Source: Desulfuromonadales bacterium (GTDB lineage Bacteria > Desulfobacterota > Desulfuromonadia > Geobacterales > Pseudopelobacteraceae). Taken from it: a stretch of DNA of 42,481 nt. The stretch spans positions 1 through 42,481 of the forward strand of contig JAENWA010000093.1 in assembly GCA_016650295.1 (NCBI GenBank), read 5' to 3'. Both the position numbers and the translations under genes were made by a program. The notes beneath the pieces were generated by a model. That model worked only from the letters and a program-made list of their open reading frames with translations, was not told the DNA's origin and made no database searches. Shown piece after piece: positions 1 to 8,486 of the stretch (within the stretch, counting starts at the first letter, position 1; every line of letters begins with the position of its first letter).

Positions 1-129
1 AAAATTCGACTGGGCGAGGACAGATTTTGCCGATTTTGCAGGTCAATAGTCGTTCTATTGACCAAGAAAGCGATGAAATATGGACTGTACAGGCGGATTT
101 GTAGTAGATTTCTCCTAAGTCCGACAGGC
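1..129 (-). repeat. MITE-like element, partial copy (family A)
   Basis: The reverse complement of this stretch matches the element at 15874-16037 over nearly its whole length. The end TGTCGGACTTAGGA is shared exactly, as are the internal blocks CAAAATCGGCAAAATCTGTC and GGTCAATAGAAC. The copy is cut by the window edge, so only one terminal repeat (about 107-129) is visible. No ORF lies inside. It is a non-autonomous inverted-repeat element; its transposase family is unknown to me. Confidence 0.8.
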
Positions 130-167
130 GCCGAGCAGGCAACAACGACCGAAAGGAGGGATGAACC

Positions 168-326
168 ATGATCAAGACGGCAACATTCGAGGCCCTGCTG
201 GAAGATGCCAAACCGGACGGCGCGGGCGGTTTCACCTTCACTCTGGAGGGCAAGACCTACCACATCAAGGATAGGGATGAGGTCAGGACGATTGCTGAAC
301 AGCATGGCTATATCATTATCTACTGA
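168..326 (+). CDS. small conserved-looking protein of unknown function, 52 aa
   Basis: A short ORF starts at ATG 168 behind a strong GGAGG ribosome binding site about 8 nt upstream, and ends at TGA 326. The predicted protein is acidic to neutral and soluble, with no membrane segment, Cys or His cluster. It has a central Gly-rich turn (GAGGFTFTLEGK) followed by a stretch that looks like a small beta-hairpin and helix fold. GC-rich third positions match the surrounding core genes, which supports real coding. It sits directly after a MITE-like element and 155 bp before the first kinase gene. I do not recognise the family; the call rests on the ribosome binding site and codon use. Confidence 0.6.
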   Translation: MIKTATFEALLEDAKPDGAGGFTFTLEGKTYHIKDRDEVRTIAEQHGYIIIY

Positions 327-481
327 CCAACCGACTGTTTTTTTCATCCGTGCGTTGACCTTTCTTGTAATAAGGCCAAATAACAGTGAAATCAAACTTT
401 CTCTACAGACAAACACTGCATTAAAATCGCACAATTTTACAACAAAAACCATTACCTTTTAAAAGATAGAGAGGTGGGTCA

Positions 482-2062
482 ATGGAAGAGGACAGAAACA
501 GACCCTTGTACGTTGCTCTGGCCCTGCTGCTCCCTTTTATAACCTGTTGGGTGCAGTGGCAATTCTGGTCGATCTTCACACCGTTCGTCTGGTTTCTCTT
601 CTTTCCCACCGTCTTTTTCAGTTCCCGCATCGGAGGCAAATCTGCCGGACTTGTTTCAACTGCCATTTCGGCGGTTCTGGTCGTCTATTTCTTTATTCCC
701 CCGCAACTCTCCTTCGCACTTAAAAACCCCCATAATCTTTATTCGGTGGTGGTATTCCTCATCATGGGCTACCTGTTCAGCTATACCCATGATCGTCTGG
801 AGCGGGCCAATCGTCGGGCAAGCGAGGCGCATGCGGCTGTCCGGATTGCCAAAGAACAGCTTCAGGAAGAAAGAATCGGCAGGCTGCAAACGGAGCAGCA
901 ACAGATAACAGACAACCTTGTCAGGAGTGAAGAGCGCTTCCGGAAACTGTTCAACAAGGCGCCGATACCGTTCGCTTACGTCTCCAATGATAGTATGCAT
1001 GCAGATTATAACGAGCGGTTTGTCCGGATGTTCGGCTATACCCGCGAGGATATGCCGACACTTGACCACTGGTGGCCATTGGCCTACCCGGATGCGGAGT
1101 ACCGCTCCGGGGTGCTGGAGAGCTGGAATGCAGCCGTCAAGAAAGCGGCTGCGACCGAAAGCGATGTTGAGCCGTTCGAATACAATATCACCTGCAAGGA
1201 TGGAACGGTGCGCACCATACTCATCTCCGGCATTACCCTGGGTGACGATTTCCTGGCGACCTTCTTCGATGTAACCGAGCGCAAGCGGGCCGAGGAAGAG
1301 ATCCGGCAATTAAATGCCGGCCTGGAACAGCGCGTAGAAGAACGCACCGCCGAGCTGCTGGCGGCCAATCAGGAGCTGGACGCATTTGCCTATGCCGTCT
1401 CCCATGACCTGCGGGCTCCCCTGCGGGCCATGAACGGTTTCAGCCAGGCGCTGAAGGAGGATTTCGGAGAACAGCTGCATGGTGAAGCGCATGTCTATCT
1501 GGAACAGATCACTCATGCCAGCCGGCACATGGGGCAGCTGATCGATGGCCTGTTGACCCTCTCCCGCTGCACGCGCGGCGAGTTGCTCCGCGACCCGCTG
1601 GATCTTACACTGATGGCGGGACAAGTTCGTGACGAACTGGTCCGGCAGGAGCCGGACCGGCTTCTGGCATGGCAGGTCGAACCGGGCATGACGGCCAAGG
1701 GAGATGCCCGCATGCTGGAGGTGGTCATGCGCAACCTGATCTGGAATGCCTGGAAATACACATCCGGTACACCATCACCCCTGATCAGGGTCTATACGGA
1801 GGAACGCAACGGGGCACGCTGCTATTGTGTCGCCGATAACGGCGCGGGCTTTGACATGGGGCACTCGCAGAGGCTCTTTAAGCCTTTCCAGCGCCTGCAC
1901 CGCCAGGACGAATTCCCCGGTATCGGCATCGGCCTGGCCACAGTACAGCGCATAATCCACCGGCACGGCGGCGAGATCTGCGCGGAAGCGGAACCGGGCA
2001 AGGGAGCCATCTTCCGCTTTACACTGGGCGAATCGGGGGTATCATCAAAGGTTGAAGGTTGA
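482..2062 (+). CDS. membrane PAS histidine kinase with DUF4118-type sensor
   Basis: A 526-residue sensor kinase. Residues 8-100 contain hydrophobic segments with the SSRIGGKSAGL pattern of the DUF4118 (KdpD-like) membrane domain. A coiled linker (105-150) leads to a PAS domain (about 150-268), then a second coiled helix and the HisKA domain with phospho-acceptor H308 in VSHDLRAPLR. The HATPase_c domain has the N box (N422), DNGAGF at 452-457 and GIGIGLATVQRI near 480-490. The kinase core is of the same subtype as the kinase at 30854 rather than its immediate neighbours. The 3' end runs into a GGTTGAA heptamer repeat, which encodes the last residues and the stop. The likely partner is the receiver protein downstream. 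The signal sensed is unknown. Confidence 0.9.
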   Translation: MEEDRNRPLYVALALLLPFITCWVQWQFWSIFTPFVWFLFFPTVFFSSRIGGKSAGLVSTAISAVLVVYFFIPPQLSFALKNPHNLYSVVVFLIMGYLFSYTHDRLERANRRASEAHAAVRIAKEQLQEERIGRLQTEQQQITDNLVRSEERFRKLFNKAPIPFAYVSNDSMHADYNERFVRMFGYTREDMPTLDHWWPLAYPDAEYRSGVLESWNAAVKKAAATESDVEPFEYNITCKDGTVRTILISGITLGDDFLATFFDVTERKRAEEEIRQLNAGLEQRVEERTAELLAANQELDAFAYAVSHDLRAPLRAMNGFSQALKEDFGEQLHGEAHVYLEQITHASRHMGQLIDGLLTLSRCTRGELLRDPLDLTLMAGQVRDELVRQEPDRLLAWQVEPGMTAKGDARMLEVVMRNLIWNAWKYTSGTPSPLIRVYTEERNGARCYCVADNGAGFDMGHSQRLFKPFQRLHRQDEFPGIGIGLATVQRIIHRHGGEICAEAEPGKGAIFRFTLGESGVSSKVEG

Positions 2063-2091
2063 AGGTTGAAGGTTGAAGGTTGAAGGTTGAA
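2050..2091 (+). repeat. GGTTGAA heptamer tandem repeat, 6 copies
   Basis: Six exact copies of GGTTGAA in a row. The array overlaps the last codons and stop of the preceding kinase gene, so a change in copy number would alter its C-terminal residues. The same heptamer is repeated at 34656-34725. Confidence 0.95.
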
Positions 2092-2107
2092 GGATTATCT
2101 CATCCCT

Positions 2108-2173
2108 CATCTCTCAACAAGAATTTACTCATCTCTCAACAAGAATCTACCCATCTCTCAACAAGGTTCTATA
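2108..2173 (+). repeat. 22-bp tandem repeat, 3 copies, in a leader region
   Basis: Three direct copies of a 22-bp unit starting CATCTCTCAACAAGAAT. The second differs from the first by two bases, the third more at its 3' end. They fill the gap between the heptamer array and the start codon of the response regulator at 2185. No spacers separate them, so this is not a CRISPR array. Confidence 0.85.
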
Positions 2174-2184
2174 AGGAAATAGTC

Positions 2185-2625
2185 ATGAACGAAGTCAAAT
2201 CCATCCTGCTGGTGGAAGACAACCCGCAGGACGAAATGTTGGTCCTGCGCTCGTTACGCAAGGTCAACCTGGCCAACCAGGTGGATGTGGTTCGCGACGG
2301 GCAGCAGGCTCTGGATTACCTGTTTCGGGAGGGTGAATTCAGCGGACGCAGCGGGTCTGAATACCCGGCCGTGGTGCTGCTGGACATCAACCTGCCGAGG
2401 GTCAGCGGCCTTGAGGTGCTGGAACGCCTGCGGGGCGACACGAGAACACGCCTGCTGCCGGTGGTGATCCTGACCTCATCGGACGAGGAGCGCGACCGGT
2501 TGAAGAGCTATGAAATCGGGGCCAACAGCTTTGTGCGAAAGCCGCTGGATTTCACCGAATTTGCCGAGGCCGTAGCCAGCCTGGGGGTCTACTGGATGGC
2601 GATTAATATTCCGCCGAAGGGATAA
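2185..2625 (+). CDS. stand-alone receiver protein, Rcp1-type response regulator
   Basis: A 146-residue single-domain response regulator. The acidic pair is E11/D12, the phospho-acceptor aspartate D67 (LLDINLP), the conserved Thr/Ser is in ILTSS, and the lysine is K119 (FVRKP). The long loop after the second helix and the C-terminal SLGVYWMAIN segment are typical of the Rcp1 family that serves phytochrome-like and other PAS/GAF kinases. There is no DNA-binding domain. I chose ATG 2185 because an upstream in-frame ATG at 2080 would translate the tandem repeats and give an unrelated 35-residue extension; AAGGA lies a few bases before 2185. It lies between two kinases, 6 bp from the second, and probably relays phosphate among them. 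Confidence 0.9.
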   Translation: MNEVKSILLVEDNPQDEMLVLRSLRKVNLANQVDVVRDGQQALDYLFREGEFSGRSGSEYPAVVLLDINLPRVSGLEVLERLRGDTRTRLLPVVILTSSDEERDRLKSYEIGANSFVRKPLDFTEFAEAVASLGVYWMAINIPPKG

Positions 2626-2631
2626 CATATC

Positions 2632-4110
2632 ATGGGACAAACTCTGAAGCTCCTGATCATCGAGGACAGCCAGGATGATTTTCTGTTGGTGGAACGCCAT
2701 CTGCGACAACAAGGGCTAAACGTCAGCTGCAGTCGTGTTGACTCGGCGGAGGCGCTGGAACGGGCTCTCGATGATGACGACTGGAATCTGGTTCTTTCTG
2801 ACTTCACTGTTCCCGGACTTGATTTCAAAGACAGCTTTAGCATGATACGCTCCCGTTTGCCCGATCTGCCGGTCATCCTGGTCTCCGGCAGTGTTGGCGA
2901 GGAACAGGCCGTCGAACTGCTCAAACTGGGGGTTCATGACTTCGTGCTCAAGGACAAACTGACACGTCTGGTTTCCGCTGTTCAGCGTTCCCTGAAAGAT
3001 AAAAGAGAGCTTGAAGAGCGGCGGCGCTCGGAAGAACTTCTCAGGGAAAGCGAGGAACGGTACCGCACCATTCTCCAGACGGCCATGGACGGATTCTGGC
3101 TGATGGACACACAGGGGAATCTGCTGGAGGTAAATGAGACCTATTGCCGGATGAGCGGTTACAATGCTCAGGAATTGCTGGCAATGCGCATTAACGAGCT
3201 GGTTGCCGAGATAACGTCCGACGACATATCCGCCCGCATCAAAAATCTCATGGAGCTGGTCGAAGGCCGTTATGAATCCCGGCATCGCCGCAAGGACGGG
3301 AACATATATGACGTAGAGGTCAGTTCCCAGTACCGCCCCGTCGAAGGGGGGCGGCTCGTGATTTTCCTGCGCGACATCACCGAGCGCAAGCAGGCTGAAA
3401 AAGAACTGCACAAGAAGAACGCCGAAATTGAACAGTTCATCTACACTGTATCCCATGACCTGCGCAGTCCGCTGGTGACCGTGAAAACATTCATGGGATA
3501 TCTTGAAAAAGACATGGTCGAGAATAACCAGGAACAACTTGCCCAGGACATTAAGTATATCCATGGAGCCGCCGACAAGATGAAGCTGCTGCTGGACGAA
3601 CTTCTGGAACTGTCCCGTATCGGTCGTATAGAAACACCTCAAGTCAGCGTATCGCTCATGGAGGTGCTGGTTGAAGTTCTAAACGACCTGGCCGGCATCA
3701 TTACAGAACACCAAACCGATATCCAACTGCCCGATACGGACCTGATGCTGTTCGGGGACCGCTCGCGCCTGTGTCAGATCTGGCAGAACCTGATCGAGAA
3801 TGCGATCAAGTACAGCCGGGAAAACAGTATCCCCCGTATCGAACTCGGCGTATGTCCGGTGGGCGGGGAGACGGTCTTCTTTGTAAAGGACAACGGCATC
3901 GGAATTGATCCGCACTACCAGAGCAGGATATTCGGAATATTCGAGAAACTGGATCCGAAAAGCCCCGGTGCAGGCATGGGGCTGTCCATGGTCCGGCGAA
4001 TCGTAGAGAAATACGGCGGCAGAATCTGGGTTGAGTCCGAGGGAATCGGTAAAGGATCGAGCTTTTTATTCACCCTGCCCCAGGCGCTGGTTCCAGACGT
4101 AAAACAATAA
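2632..4110 (+). CDS. REC-PAS-histidine kinase
   Basis: A 492-residue cytoplasmic kinase with an N-terminal receiver domain: D12, phospho-acceptor D57 (LSDFTVPG), SGS at 85-87, K107. A PAS domain (about 138-255, ending DITERK) and a HisKA domain with H275 in TVSHDLRSPL follow, then HATPase_c with NLIENAIKYS, DNGIGID and GAGMGLSMVRRIVEK. No transmembrane segment is present. Its catalytic half is almost identical in wording to that of the kinase at 8487. The gene begins 6 bp after the Rcp1-type regulator, so co-translation is likely. The arrangement suits a phosphorelay in which the receiver domain takes input from a neighbouring kinase and modulates this one. Confidence 0.9.
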   Translation: MGQTLKLLIIEDSQDDFLLVERHLRQQGLNVSCSRVDSAEALERALDDDDWNLVLSDFTVPGLDFKDSFSMIRSRLPDLPVILVSGSVGEEQAVELLKLGVHDFVLKDKLTRLVSAVQRSLKDKRELEERRRSEELLRESEERYRTILQTAMDGFWLMDTQGNLLEVNETYCRMSGYNAQELLAMRINELVAEITSDDISARIKNLMELVEGRYESRHRRKDGNIYDVEVSSQYRPVEGGRLVIFLRDITERKQAEKELHKKNAEIEQFIYTVSHDLRSPLVTVKTFMGYLEKDMVENNQEQLAQDIKYIHGAADKMKLLLDELLELSRIGRIETPQVSVSLMEVLVEVLNDLAGIITEHQTDIQLPDTDLMLFGDRSRLCQIWQNLIENAIKYSRENSIPRIELGVCPVGGETVFFVKDNGIGIDPHYQSRIFGIFEKLDPKSPGAGMGLSMVRRIVEKYGGRIWVESEGIGKGSSFLFTLPQALVPDVKQ

Positions 4111-4122
4111 TCATGATTCCTA

Positions 4123-4256
4123 AGAGCCTCTTGCAAAATGATTGTCATCCCCGAATGCCTCTATCGGGGATCTAGACTTTTCAGCTACTTAGAAACTGTA
4201 TTCCCGATCAGAAACGCTTCGGGAATGACATGTTTAGGACTTTTGCAAGAGGCTCC
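4123..4256. repeat. MITE-like element with 16-bp terminal inverted repeats (family B)
   Basis: The ends are AGAGCCTCTTGCAAAA (4123-4138) and TTTTGCAAGAGGCTCC (4241-4256), which pair except for the outermost base. TA dinucleotides flank both ends, suggesting a TA target duplication. A nested inverted repeat (TGTCATCCCCGAA near 4144 and TTCGGGAATGACA near 4219-4231) makes the whole a long cruciform. It contains no ORF. It lies between two kinase genes and supplies a spurious in-frame ATG at 4230 to the downstream gene. Confidence 0.8.
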
Positions 4257-4289
4257 TATGTAATGCGGCAATCTTCTCCAGGAGATAGT

Positions 4290-6302
4290 ATGAACACCAT
4301 AAAATTAAGCCAAATTGCTGCTTACATATTCCGGACCGTTACTCTGATTACCCTGTTGCTTGTCTCTTCCAGCTGTTTCGCTGCAATTCCGGAAAACATC
4401 CACAGCCTTACATCAATCCGAGTTGTGATGGACGACAACTACCCGCCTTATGTCTTTGAAAATGATCAGGGGCAGTTGCAAGGCATTATTGTTGATCAAT
4501 GGAGACTCTGGGAAAAGAAGACCGGTATCCGTGTCGAAATAACCGGCACGGACTGGGGTGAAGCACAGCGCAGGATGCAGACTGGTGAATTTGATGTCAT
4601 CGACACCATCTTCCGCAACGAGAAGCGCGAGAAGATTTATGACTTCACCAAGCCCTACGCGGATATTCCCGTTCCTCTGTTTTTCCACTCTGACATCTCC
4701 GGTATCAGCGGGCCTGATGATGCCAAAGGCTTCCTGGTGGCGGCCAAGGCCGGTGGTAATGTCATCGATGTTCTCAGGAAGCATGGCGTCACCAATATTG
4801 TCGAATATTCCAGCTATGAGAAGATCATTGAGGCAGCCCGCGACGGCAAGGTAAAGGTATTTACTGTTGACCGGCCGCCAGCCTTGTATTTCCTGAATAA
4901 AATGGGAATCCAGAATCGTTTTCGTGAAACAGAACCTCTTTACCATGGTGAGTTTCATCGCGCGGTCCTGAAGGGGCACACCGCTCTTCTTGAAGTCGTG
5001 GAGAACGGATTTGCTGCTATTCCAAAAGCGGATTATGAAACTATTAACAAGCGATGGATGGGAGCATCCTTAGCATCGACACCATATGTGCGTTACGCAT
5101 TATATTGTGCGGGTGTTGTTGCGGTTCTTGCATTGGTACTGGCGATCTGGTTATGGATACTTAAACGGGCGGTAACCAATAGAACCCAAGAGCTGGCCAT
5201 GAGTGAGGAACATCATAGATTAATACTTCAAACGGCAATGAGCGGCATATGCCTGGCCGACATGCAGGGGCGCCTGCTGGAGGTCAACAAGTCCTATTGC
5301 CGGATGAGCGGCTATAGTGAGCAAGAGCTTCTGACCATGAGCATCTCGGATTTAGAGGTGAACGATTCAGAGGACGACATAACGAACCGGATCCGAATGG
5401 TTCATGAACAAGGTGAGGCTCGTTTCGAGTCCCGTCACCGTCGCAAGGATGGAACTGTTTTTGATGTAGAAGTCAGTGTTCAGTGCCTGCCGACTAACAA
5501 TGGACAGTGTGTGGCTTTCTTCCAGGACATCACCGAACGCAAGCACTACGAAAAAAATCTGCTGGACAAAAACAGCGAGTTGGAACGTTTTACCTACACC
5601 GTTTCCCATGACCTCAAGAGCCCGCTGATCACTATCAATACGTTTGCCGGCATGATTCAGCAGGATTTAAAAAAAGGTGACCATGCAAATATTTCGGAAG
5701 ATCTCGGCCGGATATCCGATGCTTCCACCAAGATGGGGTTGCTCCTTGATGACCTGCTGAAACTGTCCCGAATCGGCAGGATGATAAACGAGCCATCCCG
5801 GATTGATATGAATGCCCTGGTTCATGACACCCTGGCCCTGCTGGATGGAACTATCAGCCAGCGGCAGGTTGAGATCGTCGTACAACCCGACCTGCCCGGG
5901 ATTTTCGGTGATCAGCAACGTATCGGGATGGTGCTTCAAAACCTGCTTGAGAACGCCTTCAAATACATGGGTAACCAGGCTGCACCTCACATTGAGATCG
6001 GTGCCTTCTGTAAGAGTAATGAGACAATATTCTTTGTCAGCGACAATGGCATCGGCATCGATCCGCGCCAGCATGAGAACATCTTCGGACTGTTCAAAAA
6101 GCTGGATGCCAAGAGCCAGGGGACCGGCATCGGACTGGCTCTGGTAGAACGGATTATTGACGTCCACGGGGGCAGTATCCGGGTGGAGTCTGAAGGCCCG
6201 GGCACCGGCAGCAGGTTCCTGTTTACGGTTCCTGAAAGGCGTGATACGTTCACGGAACCCGTGAAGACAGGCAGGGATGACCTTGTGAGGGATGGTGGTT
6301 GA
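4290..6302 (+). CDS. sensor kinase with periplasmic solute-binding (SBP_bac_3) domain
   Basis: About 670 residues from ATG 4290, chosen because GGAG lies just upstream and a signal peptide begins there; an in-frame ATG at 4230 falls within an inverted-repeat element. Residues 1-31 form a signal peptide. Residues 40-258 are a family 3 solute-binding domain (YPPYVFENDQGQLQG, DVIDTIFRNEKR). A transmembrane helix spans about 267-291, a PAS domain 300-418, HisKA carries H440 (TVSHDLKSPL), and HATPase_c has DNGIGID and GTGIGLALVERI. This is the BvgS/EvgS-like layout: ligand binding in the periplasm controls a cytoplasmic kinase. The stop overlaps the next start (TGATG), indicating translational coupling. 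The ligand is unknown; amino acids or similar small molecules are typical for the family. Confidence 0.88.
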   Translation: MNTIKLSQIAAYIFRTVTLITLLLVSSSCFAAIPENIHSLTSIRVVMDDNYPPYVFENDQGQLQGIIVDQWRLWEKKTGIRVEITGTDWGEAQRRMQTGEFDVIDTIFRNEKREKIYDFTKPYADIPVPLFFHSDISGISGPDDAKGFLVAAKAGGNVIDVLRKHGVTNIVEYSSYEKIIEAARDGKVKVFTVDRPPALYFLNKMGIQNRFRETEPLYHGEFHRAVLKGHTALLEVVENGFAAIPKADYETINKRWMGASLASTPYVRYALYCAGVVAVLALVLAIWLWILKRAVTNRTQELAMSEEHHRLILQTAMSGICLADMQGRLLEVNKSYCRMSGYSEQELLTMSISDLEVNDSEDDITNRIRMVHEQGEARFESRHRRKDGTVFDVEVSVQCLPTNNGQCVAFFQDITERKHYEKNLLDKNSELERFTYTVSHDLKSPLITINTFAGMIQQDLKKGDHANISEDLGRISDASTKMGLLLDDLLKLSRIGRMINEPSRIDMNALVHDTLALLDGTISQRQVEIVVQPDLPGIFGDQQRIGMVLQNLLENAFKYMGNQAAPHIEIGAFCKSNETIFFVSDNGIGIDPRQHENIFGLFKKLDAKSQGTGIGLALVERIIDVHGGSIRVESEGPGTGSRFLFTVPERRDTFTEPVKTGRDDLVRDGG

Positions 6303-7918
6303 TGAATCACGTTATGAACAGCAACTACATGGAGCACGGTTTCTGTTTTTCCTGGGAGCCGGGCCTGGTGTGGATTCACGTCGCCTCGGACATTCTGACC
6401 GGCCTGGCGTACTATGCCATCACATGTGCCATGGCATATTACTACTTCAAACGCAGAGACCTGCCCTTTGTGTCGGTATATATATTTTTCGCGCTGTTTA
6501 TCCTGGCCTGCGGCACCACCCATTTCTTTGCAGCCTATACCGTCTATGTTCCGGACTACTGGCCGGAGGGGTATGTAAAAGCGGTTACTGCCGTTATTTC
6601 ACTGGTTGCCGCGCTGCTGTTCATTCCCAAAATACCCGTAGCCATCGACATGCCGAGCCTGGCAAAGACACTGCAGGAGGTGAAACTCCTCAATGCCCGG
6701 CAACAACTCGGCAAAGAGCGTTTGCAGCGACTTCTGAGTGTCTTCCAGTACGAGGCCAGGGACAATCAGGACCTGCTTGATTTTGCCCTGTCACAGGCTA
6801 TCGAAATGACTGCCAGTCGCTTCGGCTATATCTATTTTTATGATGACGTTAAAAGACAGTTCATCCTGAACTCCTGGTCGCGGGGAGTCATGCCGGAATG
6901 CGGTGTCGCTGCCCCGCAGACCCTCTACGATCTTGATAAAACCGGAATCTGGGGAGAGGTCGTGCGCCAGGGGAAAGCGATCATGGTCAATGATTTTCCG
7001 GCCGAACACCCGCTGAAGCGTGGTACCCCTGAAGGGCATGTCCCGTTATTGCGGTTTCTTTCTATTCCCCTGTTCGACAGCGGCAGGATTGTGGCTGTGA
7101 TCGGCATGGCAAACAAGGAGGCCGAATATGACGATGGTGACACCCTCCAATTGACCCTGCTCATGGATGCTGCCTGGAAAATAGCGGAGCGCAGGCGAAC
7201 GGAAGACGAACTGAAATTGAAAGTTGCCGAACTGGAGCGCTTCACCTACACCGTTTCCCATGATTTGAAAAGTCCGCTGGTCACCATCAAGGGCTTTGCG
7301 GGCGCCCTGGAACGCGATCTAGCGGATGGCAATTATGATCGCATGGCGGGTGATCTGAAGCGAGTCAGCAACGCGGCGGACAAGATGCAGAATCTTTTAA
7401 GCGACCTGCTGGAACTCTCCCGTATCGGTCGGGTCATACACACCCCCGAGCAGGTTGACATGAACGAATTGGTCAACGATGTGCTGCAGCAGCTGGTCGG
7501 ACCACTGAAGACCAACAATGTTTCAGTCGATGTGCAAGCGGACCTCCCCACGGTGTTTTGCGACCGTCAACGCATGTTCGAGGTTATTCAGAATCTGGTG
7601 GAGAATGCCGGCAACTGCATGGGTACACAGGAAACTCCTCGCATATTTATCGGAGTGCGCGAGGAAACGGGAAGAAACACCTTTTTTGTGCAGGATAACG
7701 GCATTGGAATCGATCCCAAATATCATCAGAACATATTCGGCCTCTTCAACAAATTGCAGGCCGACAGCCAGGGCACCGGCATCGGACTGGCGCTGGTCAA
7801 GCGGATCGTGGAGATCCACGGCGGCCAGGTCTGGGTGGAGTCGGAAGGTATCGGAAAAGGGAGCAGGTTTTGTTTTTGGGTTCCACAACAAAAAAACTCC
7901 AGGGAGGAACACGCGTGA
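6302..7918 (+). CDS. ethylene-receptor-like (ETR1_N) GAF histidine kinase
   Basis: A 538-residue kinase. Residues 20-110 contain three hydrophobic helices in which D30, Y37, I40, C70 and H74 line up, with identical spacing, with ETR1 residues D25, Y32, I35, C65 and H69 that bind Cu(I) and ethylene; the proline at ETR1 position 36 is Thr here (T41). A short coiled linker is followed by a GAF domain (about 150-297), HisKA with H320 (TVSHDLKSPL) and HATPase_c with DNGIGID and GTGIGLALVKRI. The start ATG 6302 overlaps the stop of the preceding gene; a TTG at 6299 is a less likely alternative. The stop overlaps the start of the next response regulator. Binding of ethylene or copper here is inferred, not shown. 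Confidence 0.85.
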   Translation: MNHVMNSNYMEHGFCFSWEPGLVWIHVASDILTGLAYYAITCAMAYYYFKRRDLPFVSVYIFFALFILACGTTHFFAAYTVYVPDYWPEGYVKAVTAVISLVAALLFIPKIPVAIDMPSLAKTLQEVKLLNARQQLGKERLQRLLSVFQYEARDNQDLLDFALSQAIEMTASRFGYIYFYDDVKRQFILNSWSRGVMPECGVAAPQTLYDLDKTGIWGEVVRQGKAIMVNDFPAEHPLKRGTPEGHVPLLRFLSIPLFDSGRIVAVIGMANKEAEYDDGDTLQLTLLMDAAWKIAERRRTEDELKLKVAELERFTYTVSHDLKSPLVTIKGFAGALERDLADGNYDRMAGDLKRVSNAADKMQNLLSDLLELSRIGRVIHTPEQVDMNELVNDVLQQLVGPLKTNNVSVDVQADLPTVFCDRQRMFEVIQNLVENAGNCMGTQETPRIFIGVREETGRNTFFVQDNGIGIDPKYHQNIFGLFNKLQADSQGTGIGLALVKRIVEIHGGQVWVESEGIGKGSRFCFWVPQQKNSREEHA

Positions 7919-8355
7919 ACGGACACCCATTGACAATACTTCTGGTAGAGGACAACCCCGATCATGCCGTGCTGGTAATGCGCAATCTGGAGGATTTCAA
8001 GGTGGCCAACAAGATCATCCATGTGGATGACGGCCAGGCGGCGCTGGATTATCTTTACGGACAGGGAGAATACGCCGACCGCCTGAGGTTCCCGATACCG
8101 AACCTGATACTGCTGGACCTGCGCCTGCCAAAGGTTGACGGGTTGGAGGTACTCAGGGAGGTGAAAGAGAATGCCGAGCTGAAGTCAATACCGGTGGTTA
8201 TCCTGACCACGTCGGACGCCGAACGGGATCTGGTGAGGGCCTATGAGTTTGGCGCCAACAGCTTCCTGACCAAGCCGGTAGATTTTCAGGAATTCACCAA
8301 TCTTATGAGAGACCTTGGTTTTTACTGGCTAGCCTGGAACAAACGGCCCTGGTAG
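7915..8355 (+). CDS. stand-alone receiver protein, Rcp1-type response regulator
   Basis: A 146-residue receiver domain: E12/D13, phospho-acceptor D68 (LLDLRLP), ILTTS, and K120 (FLTKP), ending in the DLGFYWLAWN segment typical of Rcp1-like proteins. The start is GTG 7915, overlapping the TGA of the kinase upstream (GTGA), with AGGGAGGA about 7 nt before it. A longer in-frame reading from 7870 would overlap the kinase by 48 bp and is less likely. No output domain is present. The tight coupling makes the ethylene-receptor-like kinase its probable phosphodonor. It resembles the regulator at 2185 closely enough to be a paralogue. Confidence 0.9.
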   Translation: MNGHPLTILLVEDNPDHAVLVMRNLEDFKVANKIIHVDDGQAALDYLYGQGEYADRLRFPIPNLILLDLRLPKVDGLEVLREVKENAELKSIPVVILTTSDAERDLVRAYEFGANSFLTKPVDFQEFTNLMRDLGFYWLAWNKRPW

Positions 8356-8486
8356 CAGGAACGTCATATTTTGAGAGCAGATTTGATGCAAAGAGATCCC
8401 GATTCAACAGCCAGGGAATCAACGGTTGTGATATGTCAATCCAGTGATAGTATTTGGCAGGCAGGCATCTCCTGATAGGGAGTCTT

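Noticed and set aside
4230..4289. N-terminal extension of the solute-binding kinase from ATG 4230
   Set aside because: It would be translated from the end of an inverted-repeat element and would place 20 polar residues before the signal peptide.
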